From: Corynebacterium argentoratense DSM 44202
Lineage (GTDB): Bacteria; Actinomycetota; Actinomycetes; Mycobacteriales; Mycobacteriaceae
NCBI RefSeq assembly: GCF_000590555.1
Contig: NC_022198.1
Location: 1,911,646-1,975,645, forward strand
Direction: 5' to 3'
DNA length: 64,000 bases
Shown: in pieces, positions 18,486 to 26,342 of the stretch
Layout: each line of letters begins with the position of its first letter
Position numbering within the stretch: the first letter of the stretch is position 1
The notes under the pieces: generated by a model
What the model was told of the DNA's origin: nothing
The model's database searches: none
Seen by the model: the letters and a program-made list of their open reading frames with translations, nothing else
Made by a program: the position numbers and the translations under genes

Positions 18486-19049
18486 TTAGCAATAAGCTCG
18501 CTGTGCTGCCTGGGTGATGACAGTCCGCGCATCCTCGAGCGACAAATCCGTGTGCCCCAACTCCACCAGCTGCCCCGCGATGGGCTCAACCAGGAAAGAC
18601 TCTTCCCCGGCGTCCTTAGCGCGGCATACCTCGCTGGCGGTGCCGATCAGTTGCGCCTCGATCCCCTTCGGGTCGATGCCCTTATCCTTCAAATCATCCA
18701 GGTAGGCGTGGTCTTTGTCGCTGTAGTCATCCTTAAACGAAGGCACCTCCGAGATCTCCTCCGCCGGCTGGTCATTGACGGCAGCACCACCCTGAGCAGG
18801 CTTCGCGGCCCCGCCATTGTGGTCCTTCTTCGCCGAGTCACCAGCCTTCGAATCCTGGCTCTTGTCCCCAGACTTCTGCTCGGAAGCATCCTTGTCTGCC
18901 CGCGCCAGGCTAGAGCTCGACGCTGCGGCAGGGTCGGCGTCATCACTTGATGACGTCGCGGAGCCACAGGCCACAAGCCCGCCTGCGAGCAGCACGCCGG
19001 CTAGCGCCAGGCCAGCACTCTTACGCACCAACTGCTTCGGGGCACGCAT
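18486..19049 (-). CDS. Lipoprotein with C-terminal DUF732-like domain
   Basis: 187 residues. The signal peptide ends in the lipobox LVAC at about residues 25-28. A low-complexity acidic/Ser-rich linker of some 70 residues follows. The C-terminal 80 residues (DKDHAYLDDLKDKGID, a Cys in ASEVCRAKDAG, final AQRAYC) have the two-Cys layout of DUF732, common in mycolate-bearing actinobacteria and of unknown function. The ATG overlaps the stop of the mycolyltransferase gene as TAATG, so translation is probably coupled. The linker holds an inverted pair of the dispersed motif. Confidence 0.75.
   Translation of the reverse strand: MRAPKQLVRKSAGLALAGVLLAGGLVACGSATSSSDDADPAAASSSSLARADKDASEQKSGDKSQDSKAGDSAKKDHNGGAAKPAQGGAAVNDQPAEEISEVPSFKDDYSDKDHAYLDDLKDKGIDPKGIEAQLIGTASEVCRAKDAGEESFLVEPIAGQLVELGHTDLSLEDARTVITQAAQRAYC
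18935..18961. repeat. Inverted pair of the dispersed motif
   Basis: An imperfect minus-orientation copy (GGCGTCATCA) and an exact plus copy (18951-18960) face each other with almost no spacer, forming a 10-bp stem with one G-T pair. It lies in the low-complexity part of the lipoprotein gene. Confidence 0.7.
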
Positions 19050-21001
19050 TAGTTGTGTTCCTCGATCACGCGGCCATTAACCTGCTTGATGGTGCCATGC
19101 TGGAAGGACATGGTCTCGCCACCAGCGGCGATGGCCTCCTGGTCCTTGGTCGGCCAACCGAAGGGGCCGTTCTCCCAACCGCTAGCGCCCCAGGCGTCAC
19201 GGATCGGGCCATTGAAGATGAACTTCGCGCCGGTCTCCGGGGTCCAGTAGAAGGAACCATTATCGAAGTGCTGCACCACACCGCCCTTCAGCGGAATCTC
19301 GTTAGACGTCGGCGCACCAAGCTTCGAAGCGGTGGTGTTCATCGAACCGTAGCGCTTAGCGATGTCACCGTGAACAACGAAGGCCTTGTCGCCATTGCGG
19401 ACAACGTAGCCGTGCTGGAACTGCTGAACCAGCTTGCCACCCAATTCCTTGGGCTCCGCGACCGGGTAGCCAAGCGGACCGTTTTCCCAACCGGTAGCGC
19501 CCCATGCGTCGAACATGTCCTTCGGGACAGGCTGCGCACCCAACTTCGGAGTCCAGTAAATGGAACCGTTCTGGAAGTGCACGTAGCGTCCGACACCATC
19601 CGGGGTGCCCTGCTCACCGGTCAGCGGGAAACCAAGCCACGAATCAGCAGCACCCATCTCCGAGTAGCGGGCGCTGATCAAACCAACCAGCACGTGAGCA
19701 CCGGTATCCGGGTGCCAGTAGGCGCGACCGTTGCGGAAGTCCTCTGCCTTACCGCCGGCAATGTCGTACTCGTTGTTGACGCACTTGCCGAACTCGCCAC
19801 CCTTGGTTGCCTCAGCAATCGCACCGACGGGCGCACAATCCGCACCGCGGTCGTCCTTGTCGAGGGCCAGGGCATCAGCAATGTGTGGCCACGCCTGGGT
19901 GAGCTCGAACTGCCAGTAAGGCCAGTTATGCACGCCGGAGGGACGGAAGTGGGAAATCACGGGGACACCCGCAGTTTTTGCCCTGTTGACGAAGGTCTGG
20001 GTGGTCATGCGGGACAGAACCTCAAGACCAACACCCGCGGGGTTAGCCGGGCCGGTTGCGACCGAGTTGTTCTGGCCGAAATCGTCAGCACCGTTACCAG
20101 CGGACACATAGACGGTCTTGCCCTTGAGTGCCTCGATACCGAGCTTCGGGTCGTTGTCGATCCACTTTTGGGAGTTCAACGGGCCCCACATTGCGGTCGC
20201 ATCATACCCACCGGCATCCTTCAGAGCGCCCTGAATACCCAGCTGCATTCCGGGGCTGGTGGTGTCCAGGTAGCCGGAGAAGGAGCCAACGAAGTTGAAC
20301 ATGTCGGGACGGTGTTCAGCCAGGTTGACGGCAGCAGTGCCACCCATCGACAGGCCGAAAATACCGCGGGTGCCGTTGGAGCGGTATCCGTTGTGCAGCA
20401 CTGCGGGTAGTTCCTGAGTGAGGAAGGTTTCCCACTTGTAGTTCTTGCCGTTATCTTCGCGGTCCCAGTCAGAGTAGAAGGAAGCCTCGCCGCCGACCGG
20501 CAGGACGGTGATGACGTTCTTGTCGGAGAAGAACTGCTGGATGTTGGTGTTGATCGTCCAGCCGTTTTCCTTATCGGTCGCGCGCAGGCCGTCCAGGGCC
20601 CAGACCTCGGGGAACTTCTTGCCCGGTTGGGAGTACCAATCGCGCGGCAGCAGCAGCTGCACCTGAACCAGCTGATCAGGCATGGCAGCAGAGCGGATGA
20701 ACAGTGCGACCCGGCGGTCCGACAACCACTCCTGGCGTTCGACGGATACGCCGTCGGGCAGGCCGTCAATCTTCGGGAAGTCGGTGCGGATGGGGCTGCG
20801 CTCGGGGACATTGTCGTCCTTGAGGTAGCCGGAGATTTCGGAGCTGCCGAAGCTCGAGCCTTGAGCCAGCACATCGCGCTGTTCAGCCTCGGCCTTGTCG
20901 GCGGGGAAAACGATGAGTCCGGTACCGATTGCAAGTGCCGAGGGAACCGCGAGGGCGGCAATGAGCTTGTTGCGGCGGGTCTTGATTGCGGTGTCGCGCA
21001 T
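19049..21001 (-). CDS. Corynomycolyltransferase with LGFP repeats (PS1/Cop1 type)
   Basis: 650 residues. The Sec signal peptide is followed by an esterase-fold mycolyltransferase domain to about residue 370, with the Ser at about 218 in FGLSMGGTAAV, a ligand loop WALDGLRAT and a late His in RPSGVHNWPYW. The C-terminal 270 residues are LGFP repeats, seen as GYPVAEPKELGG, LGFPLTGEQG and LGAPTSNEIPLKGG, each followed by an aromatic-rich strand; these bind the arabinogalactan. The enzyme moves mycolate from trehalose monomycolate to trehalose or arabinogalactan at the outer face. The leader contains a stable hairpin and an AT-rich palindrome. Confidence 0.95.
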   Translation of the reverse strand: MRDTAIKTRRNKLIAALAVPSALAIGTGLIVFPADKAEAEQRDVLAQGSSFGSSEISGYLKDDNVPERSPIRTDFPKIDGLPDGVSVERQEWLSDRRVALFIRSAAMPDQLVQVQLLLPRDWYSQPGKKFPEVWALDGLRATDKENGWTINTNIQQFFSDKNVITVLPVGGEASFYSDWDREDNGKNYKWETFLTQELPAVLHNGYRSNGTRGIFGLSMGGTAAVNLAEHRPDMFNFVGSFSGYLDTTSPGMQLGIQGALKDAGGYDATAMWGPLNSQKWIDNDPKLGIEALKGKTVYVSAGNGADDFGQNNSVATGPANPAGVGLEVLSRMTTQTFVNRAKTAGVPVISHFRPSGVHNWPYWQFELTQAWPHIADALALDKDDRGADCAPVGAIAEATKGGEFGKCVNNEYDIAGGKAEDFRNGRAYWHPDTGAHVLVGLISARYSEMGAADSWLGFPLTGEQGTPDGVGRYVHFQNGSIYWTPKLGAQPVPKDMFDAWGATGWENGPLGYPVAEPKELGGKLVQQFQHGYVVRNGDKAFVVHGDIAKRYGSMNTTASKLGAPTSNEIPLKGGVVQHFDNGSFYWTPETGAKFIFNGPIRDAWGASGWENGPFGWPTKDQEAIAAGGETMSFQHGTIKQVNGRVIEEHN

Positions 21002-21054
21002 GAAAGATCCTTAAGTAACTGAAAAAAGGGGTGGCTGAATTGACTCCCGCAATC

Positions 21055-21077
21055 TCCGGAGGTTCCCCGCCTCCGGA
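21055..21077 (-). promoter_or_regulatory. Hairpin in the mycolyltransferase 5' leader
   Basis: TCCGGAGG, a 7-nt loop, then CCTCCGGA: a perfect 8-bp stem about 54 nt upstream of the start codon at 21001. It is followed on the minus strand by a CCCCTTTTTTC stretch at about 21025-21035. It could be a leader terminator/attenuator or an mRNA-stabilising stem. Confidence 0.45.
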
Positions 21078-21126
21078 AAGGGCAGTCGTGAAGTACTTAA
21101 AATAAAGCACCCTCAAGTTTAAGTTA

Positions 21127-21138
21127 AAGTTTAAACTT
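21127..21138. promoter_or_regulatory. AT-rich palindrome upstream of the mycolyltransferase
   Basis: AAGTTTAAACTT is a 12-bp perfect palindrome, and AAGTTTAA also occurs at 21115-21122. The surrounding 35 bp are almost free of G and C, unlike the rest of the cluster. This is a candidate upstream promoter element or a nucleoid-protein site; a gene for an Lsr2-type protein is present at 54629. Confidence 0.35.
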
Positions 21139-21205
21139 TTACATTAGGGTCGCCCCGGCGTGTTCACCCCGAAACGCCCACCACGTGACTCCGCCGGTCC
21201 CCATA

Positions 21206-21246
21206 ACAAAACCCCCGGGCGCACTACTTAGAGCACATCCGGGGGC
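21206..21246 (-). terminator. Intrinsic terminator of the second mycolyltransferase
   Basis: On the minus strand CCCCCGG, a loop of about 20 nt, then CCGGGGG is followed directly by TTTTGTT. It starts about 20 nt after the stop codon at 21268. Confidence 0.75.
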
Positions 21247-21267
21247 TAGGGGCGGCGCCAGGAATTA

Positions 21268-22344
21268 TTACCAGGCGTTCATCACGTTGAGCACGCGCTC
21301 GCGAGTGAGGTAGAGCTCGTCATTCCACTGGTTCCACGCGTGGACACCATTCGGGCGGTAGTGGTTGGTGACATTGATGCCCTCAGCGCGCGCCTTGGCT
21401 TCCCACACCAGCGTGGTTTCCAGGGACAGCGCCTCCAAAACAGAGCCGTTGATCTTCTGCATGGTCGGAATACCGGCATCCTGCGGACCCCACAGGCCAG
21501 TAGCCGCAGAAATGTAGACATCGGTGTTACGCAACCCACCGGTGGCCCAGAAAGGATCATCGTGGAAGCGACGGGGGTTGATCAAGATGCCGTACATAGC
21601 GCTGACGTTGAATCCACCGGTGTCCAGCAGAGCCAAACGCAGCAGGGTCTGCATGCCGGGCATCGTGGTGGTCAGGTAACCAGACCAGGACATTGCCTGA
21701 CGGAACTGATCCGGGTGATTACCAGCCAAGGAGATCGCAGAGGTGCCGCCCATGGACAGGCCAGCGATGGAGTTGTTGTGCGGGTCAACACCGAAGTGCT
21801 GCTGCAGGTAGGCCGGCAGCTCAGAGGTGAGGAAGGTCTCCCACTTGTAAATCACCGGAGCCGAAGACATGGAAGACAGGTTGGCCGGAGCATCCCAGTC
21901 AGCGTAGAAGGAACCCGCGCCACCGATAGGCATCACCAAGGTGATGTTGTGGTCAACGTAGGCCGCAGGAGCGTTAGCATCATGGGTCCACGCGTTGTAG
22001 TAGTCGGTCGCACGCATGCCGTCGAGCAGGTAGAGGCCAGCGTTACCGCCGCGGCCAGCCGGCTGAATCTGGACGGGAATGTTGCGGCCCATTGCGGGGC
22101 TCCACACGTCACAGCGCTGAACCCAGAAACCAACCGGGTCCCAATCGCAGGAGCCAGTGTTGTCGGGGCGCAGCCAATCGCGGTTGCCTGCGTGGGCGGT
22201 GCCCGTGCCCACCATTCCGATGCTGCAGACGGTTGCCGCCGCGACAACGGTGGCTGCAACCTTCCGCGAGATCGACTTCGCGGAGCTCTTGATGCCGCGC
22301 AGTGTGCCGAGCAAGCCGGTGCGGGCTGTGTGTCGAGTCGTCAT
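21268..22344 (-). CDS. Corynomycolyltransferase, antigen 85 type without LGFP repeats
   Basis: 358 residues from the ATG at 22344, preceded by AAAGGAG. A signal peptide of about 50 residues with an extended N-region ends at GTAHAGNRDW. The esterase domain has the catalytic Ser at about 197 (IAGLSMGGTSAI), LYLLDGMRATD as the oxyanion/substrate loop and NHYRPNGVHAW with the catalytic His. It acts outside the membrane on trehalose monocorynomycolate. Two adjacent mycolyltransferases in this place parallel fbpA and fbpD of M. tuberculosis. It ends at a clear terminator, so it is a separate unit from the LGFP paralogue. Confidence 0.94.
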   Translation of the reverse strand: MTTRHTARTGLLGTLRGIKSSAKSISRKVAATVVAAATVCSIGMVGTGTAHAGNRDWLRPDNTGSCDWDPVGFWVQRCDVWSPAMGRNIPVQIQPAGRGGNAGLYLLDGMRATDYYNAWTHDANAPAAYVDHNITLVMPIGGAGSFYADWDAPANLSSMSSAPVIYKWETFLTSELPAYLQQHFGVDPHNNSIAGLSMGGTSAISLAGNHPDQFRQAMSWSGYLTTTMPGMQTLLRLALLDTGGFNVSAMYGILINPRRFHDDPFWATGGLRNTDVYISAATGLWGPQDAGIPTMQKINGSVLEALSLETTLVWEAKARAEGINVTNHYRPNGVHAWNQWNDELYLTRERVLNVMNAW

Positions 22345-22511
22345 TGCACTCCTTTGTAGGGCCTCTAAGGTGGCCAGATTGAGCCTTTTTCGAGCAAGTT
22401 TTACCGAGGTCAAAATTGCTTAACATGTGGAACATCGGCCACCGAGACCAAAACGTTACCAAGTTTTAAAGTACACGTCAGCGGAGAAAAACCAAGTCAC
22501 TTTCGTCTGAC

Positions 22512-22529
22512 TACCCCAACCTCGGGGTA
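22512..22529. promoter_or_regulatory. TACCCC-GGGGTA inverted repeat
   Basis: TACCCC and GGGGTA separated by 6 nt lie in the 260-bp spacer between ubiA and the mycolyltransferase, about 170 bp upstream of the latter. It could be an operator or part of a ubiA terminator. A related C-run/G-run palindrome lies at 2972. Confidence 0.3.
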
Positions 22530-22603
22530 ACACTACTTAACAACATTCACACCAGTCATAAGCCACCTGGGGAAACACTGCCTAACTACGTACTAGCCCA
22601 CAC

Positions 22604-23569
22604 CTACACCAACGGGACCACATACACGGCCATACCGACGCAGAACACCCACGCCAAAGCAAGAACCTGCAACGTACGGTCACTCAACGCCAACTCATCC
22701 GGCGCCCCGCCATCACCACGGTCAACATCGGCAGCGTAACGCAAAATCGCCACAGTAAACGGCACCATCGACACCTGATACCACACACCCGCCGCGCCCC
22801 CAGCAGCCTTCGACAAACCAAAACCCCACAACGCGTAGCTCATCACCACAGCCGTCGCCGACAACGTCCACACGAAACGCAAATACGTCGGCGTATACCC
22901 CTCCAAAGACTTCCGGATCTTCGCGCCAGAACGCTGCGCCAACAAAATTTCGCTATAACGCTTACCCGACGCCATAAACAACGAACCAAACGCTGCCACC
23001 AGCAAGAACCACTGCGACAAATCAATCCCGCCAGCAACACCACCGGCCATCGCACGCAGCATAAAACCACTGGACACCAACGCGATATCCAACACCGGCT
23101 GATGCTTCCAACTGAAGCAATAACCCAACTGCAGCGCAATATAAACGGCGACAACAATGCCCAAGGCATGCCCGGCAGTCGCCAACAGGCTCACCCCAAG
23201 CGCCGCAATAATCAGCACCACCGCCATCACATACGCCACATTCACCGGCAACACACCAGCAGCGATCGGGCGGAAACGCTTCTTCGGATGCGCCCGGTCA
23301 GCCTCAACGTCACGAGCATCATTAATCAAATAAATTGATGACGCCGCGAAGCAAAAAGCCACAAACGCAATGCCAACATCGGCAAGGGTGCGGCCATTCA
23401 GCAGCACTTCAGAACCCGCGGCCGCAGGCGCGGCAAGCACCAGGACGTTCTTCACCCACTGCTTAGGGCGCAACGCCTTGATCATCCCATCAACAAGCCC
23501 CTTCGGAGGTTTGCCCTCGGTGGGCTCGATACCGCGAGTATGCGGTTCAGATCCAAGTCCAGTGCTCAC
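22604..23569 (-). CDS. ubiA: Decaprenyl-phosphate phosphoribosyltransferase (DPPR synthase)
   Basis: 321 residues with about nine membrane helices, GTG start. The first Asp-rich motif of UbiA-type prenyltransferases is NDARDVEADRAHPKKRFRP, whose NDxxDxxxD residues bind Mg-diphosphate. In this family the enzyme moves 5-phosphoribose from PRPP to decaprenyl phosphate, the first committed step to decaprenyl-phosphoryl-arabinose. Position beside the PAP2 gene and glfT2 identifies it as the Rv3806c-type enzyme rather than the quinone-pathway UbiA. The dispersed motif overlaps the codons just before the Asp-rich motif. Confidence 0.95.
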   Translation of the reverse strand: MSTGLGSEPHTRGIEPTEGKPPKGLVDGMIKALRPKQWVKNVLVLAAPAAAGSEVLLNGRTLADVGIAFVAFCFAASSIYLINDARDVEADRAHPKKRFRPIAAGVLPVNVAYVMAVVLIIAALGVSLLATAGHALGIVVAVYIALQLGYCFSWKHQPVLDIALVSSGFMLRAMAGGVAGGIDLSQWFLLVAAFGSLFMASGKRYSEILLAQRSGAKIRKSLEGYTPTYLRFVWTLSATAVVMSYALWGFGLSKAAGGAAGVWYQVSMVPFTVAILRYAADVDRGDGGAPDELALSDRTLQVLALAWVFCVGMAVYVVPLV

Positions 23570-23604
23570 GATCGTCTTTCTCCCAAAGAAGTAAAAAAGC
23601 TTGT

Positions 23605-24168
23605 CTAACCCTCAAAGTACGGCATGACGGCCTTCGCCGCCGCCACACCTACCAAGGCACCACAGGTGACATCCGTCGGATAATGCACACCCAAAATCAT
23701 GCGGGAAAGCATCATAGCGCCCGCACCAACATAAGGCACAGAAGAACCAGTCAGCACAGCCAACGCAGCCATCGTCGCAGTTGTTGACGTCGCGTGCGAA
23801 CTGGGAAAACTATGGTTCGACGGTGTCGACACGCCAACCACGATGCGCTCATCATGAGGCCGCGGCCTGCGCACAACCCGCTTCAACACCACACTCGCCG
23901 CATGCGCAACCAACGCAGCCGTACCCAGCCCACACCACTGGCGACGACGATGCTTATCAAACAACGCGCCAGCAGCAGACAAACCCAACCAACCAAGGGC
24001 ATGCTCCCCCACGTGCGACATCACACGCGCAGTCGGCAGAACTCCCGCGACGTCATGAGTCGCAGACTGAATCGCCACCAACGCATCGGCCTCCCACTCA
24101 GGGCCCGCCTTCCACGCAGACCAGCGGTCGGCAACATCACGCAACAGCGCCTGCGAAGAACTAGGCAT
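23605..24168 (-). CDS. PAP2 phosphatase, probable decaprenylphosphoryl-5-phosphoribose phosphatase
   Basis: 187 residues from the ATG at 24168. The three phosphatase motifs are present: KRVVRRPRP, SFPSSHATS and SRMILGVHYPTDV, with hydrophobic helices between them. It should remove the 5-phosphate from the UbiA product (Rv3807c position). Its start codon lies inside the last codons of glfT2 (8-nt overlap) with AAGGA about nine bases upstream. A 35-nt gap separates it from ubiA, so the three genes look like one transcript. Confidence 0.9.
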   Translation of the reverse strand: MPSSSQALLRDVADRWSAWKAGPEWEADALVAIQSATHDVAGVLPTARVMSHVGEHALGWLGLSAAGALFDKHRRRQWCGLGTAALVAHAASVVLKRVVRRPRPHDERIVVGVSTPSNHSFPSSHATSTTATMAALAVLTGSSVPYVGAGAMMLSRMILGVHYPTDVTCGALVGVAAAKAVMPYFEG

Positions 24169-26188
24169 CAAAGATGTCCTTCCACGCATCAAGACTGCTC
24201 AAACGACTATGAGCAGCGCGATACTGCCCGCGAAGCTCATCAAAACGCTCCTCAACAAGCTTCTGCAAACGCCGCGATTCCTTCAACAAATCCTTCGCCT
24301 TATTCAAATCACGCTGGCGATACACGACGCCGCGACCATCTGCCATCGTCACCGTCGCGCCGTCAACCCGCGACAAGCTAAACCAACGCGCCTCGATCGG
24401 AGCAAAATTCGCCTGAGGCACATCATGATGCGCCGGATCTTCCTTAGTCAGCGAATGCTTCAAACCCTTCGCCAACCACACAGCCTTCTTCACCGGAGCC
24501 AAACGGCCACCAATATCCTTCGTCGGAACACCCGGTGCACCCGTCGGCTTCGGCAACTGCGCAGCCGTCGGCAACACCACCGCATCCGGATACGTCTTAC
24601 GAATCGCAGCGATCCTCGGCAACGACGTCTCCAAAATGTCAAACAACTGATCCGGACCCGCCAAGAAGTCCTTCATCGCCTCATTCTGAATAGCGACCGT
24701 CGAGTACTCCAAGCACAACAAATGCTTCAGCGTCGCCTTCTGCATCGAGCGAATAATGCCCTTGACCGGGCCATCATGATCCATCGCCGCAACAATCAAA
24801 CGGTTACGCAAATGGAAATAGGCCTGCCAATCGATCGCGTCGTCCTTATCCGACCACGCCATATGCCAAATCGCGATACCCGGCCATGTTGCCGTCGGAA
24901 AACCAGCCTTACCAGCACGCAAACCGTACTCGGCGTCGTCCCACTTAATGAACAACGGCAGCGGCAGTCCAATACGCTCCGCAACCACATGTGGAATCAT
25001 GCACATCCACCAGCCGTTGTAATCAACATCGATTCGGCGGTGCAAATCACGAGAATTCTTCGCATCCGGCTTATCACCCGGACTGCCCTTATAACTCAAA
25101 GGCATCTCGGAAAAATCATGGTCATAGTGCACATGCGGCGCCGACGTCCACATGAAATCAGCGCGATTAATGACCTCACCCATCGAATGCAGGTGGCTGC
25201 GCTCCTGCAAATTCAGCATCTGGCCACCAATCAACGTCGGCGTCTTCGCATAACGCGCAGCCTGCAACGCACGCAACACGCTATCCGGCTCAATCGCAAT
25301 ATCGTCATCCATATACAAAATGTAAGGAGACTTCTTTGCACCAGCAGGCTTAGTTCCATCAGGACCGCCCAAAGCTTCGTACATGATGCGCGAATAACCA
25401 CCCGAACCACCAAGGTTGCCCTGGCGGAACTCAAAGAACCGATCCCCAAAATGCTCAGTCGCGGCAGCATACCCAGGCTCATCTGCAGGATGCTTATTAC
25501 CCTGATCAGGCATAATAACCGTATCGATCACCGCATCCACCACCGGATCAGAAGCCAACGCCTCCAAAGCAGCAACAGCATCAGCAGGACGGTTGAACGT
25601 AGGAATACCCACAGTCACCCGCGGCTCAAACGGCCCCACCGTACTACCATCCGGCATCACCTGCGGACCAGGCGCCTCAGCCGCAAACCAGCCAGCCGAC
25701 ACAATCTCCGTATCCGACTCCGCCGTCACATCAAACCAATACCAACCCCCATCCTCAAACGGTGCCAAATCCAAATCGAACTCCGCCACCCCATCGGAAA
25801 CAACCTTGCCCTCAACACCAATACGGCTGCCATCGATCTTCGAGCGGTAGACATCCACACGCGCAGTCCCCGCGACGTCAACACGCAAAAGAACACGAGA
25901 CAACTGCGACCAGCGACGCCAATAACTCGCCGGAAACGCATTGAAATACGTCTGGAAACTCAACTCAGAACCAGCCGGAATACGCACCTGGGTGCGATTA
26001 TCCCACCGGGCACGCTCCCGGTTAGTCTCCGCCTCCAACACATACAAGGTGCGCACATCATGCGGCTCACCCAAACGCGGCAACAGCACGCGCTGCAACT
26101 GCTCAGGGCCCCCACCCTTCTGAGCGCCAGCATTCTGGGCGCCGGCATTCGCGACAGTGTCGGACTTAACGGTCGTTCGTTCACTCAA
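24161..26188 (-). CDS. glfT2: Galactofuranosyltransferase GlfT2
   Basis: About 675 residues if the TTG at 26188 is used; the frame is open to 26248 without a better start, and GAGG lies nine bases before the TTG. The N-terminal beta-barrel domain is followed by a GT2 fold with IGIPTFNR-like TVGIPTFNRPADAV, the metal-binding DDD in ILYMDDDIAIEPD, and KWDDAEYGLRAGKAG with the catalytic base, then IAIWHMAW. A helical C-terminal domain completes the enzyme. It polymerises the galactan from UDP-Galf, made by Glf, at the inner membrane surface. Confidence 0.95.
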   Translation of the reverse strand: MSERTTVKSDTVANAGAQNAGAQKGGGPEQLQRVLLPRLGEPHDVRTLYVLEAETNRERARWDNRTQVRIPAGSELSFQTYFNAFPASYWRRWSQLSRVLLRVDVAGTARVDVYRSKIDGSRIGVEGKVVSDGVAEFDLDLAPFEDGGWYWFDVTAESDTEIVSAGWFAAEAPGPQVMPDGSTVGPFEPRVTVGIPTFNRPADAVAALEALASDPVVDAVIDTVIMPDQGNKHPADEPGYAAATEHFGDRFFEFRQGNLGGSGGYSRIMYEALGGPDGTKPAGAKKSPYILYMDDDIAIEPDSVLRALQAARYAKTPTLIGGQMLNLQERSHLHSMGEVINRADFMWTSAPHVHYDHDFSEMPLSYKGSPGDKPDAKNSRDLHRRIDVDYNGWWMCMIPHVVAERIGLPLPLFIKWDDAEYGLRAGKAGFPTATWPGIAIWHMAWSDKDDAIDWQAYFHLRNRLIVAAMDHDGPVKGIIRSMQKATLKHLLCLEYSTVAIQNEAMKDFLAGPDQLFDILETSLPRIAAIRKTYPDAVVLPTAAQLPKPTGAPGVPTKDIGGRLAPVKKAVWLAKGLKHSLTKEDPAHHDVPQANFAPIEARWFSLSRVDGATVTMADGRGVVYRQRDLNKAKDLLKESRRLQKLVEERFDELRGQYRAAHSRLSSLDAWKDIFDA

Positions 26189-26342
26189 GGTAAAAACCTC
26201 TAGTCTTTCGGATCTCGTGACGCGCACGCACCCAACGAAGGCACGCACATATCTCCCTCAACCCTAGCGGCAGCAACCCCACCACGGCACGCGGCGCGCG
26301 GCTACCACCCAAGCCTCATGCACAGCACCACGCTAGACCAAA

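Noticed and set aside
24209..26203. 664-codon plus-strand frame opposite glfT2
   Set aside because: Arg/Ile/Thr-rich shadow with no domain; glfT2 motifs are in the other strand.
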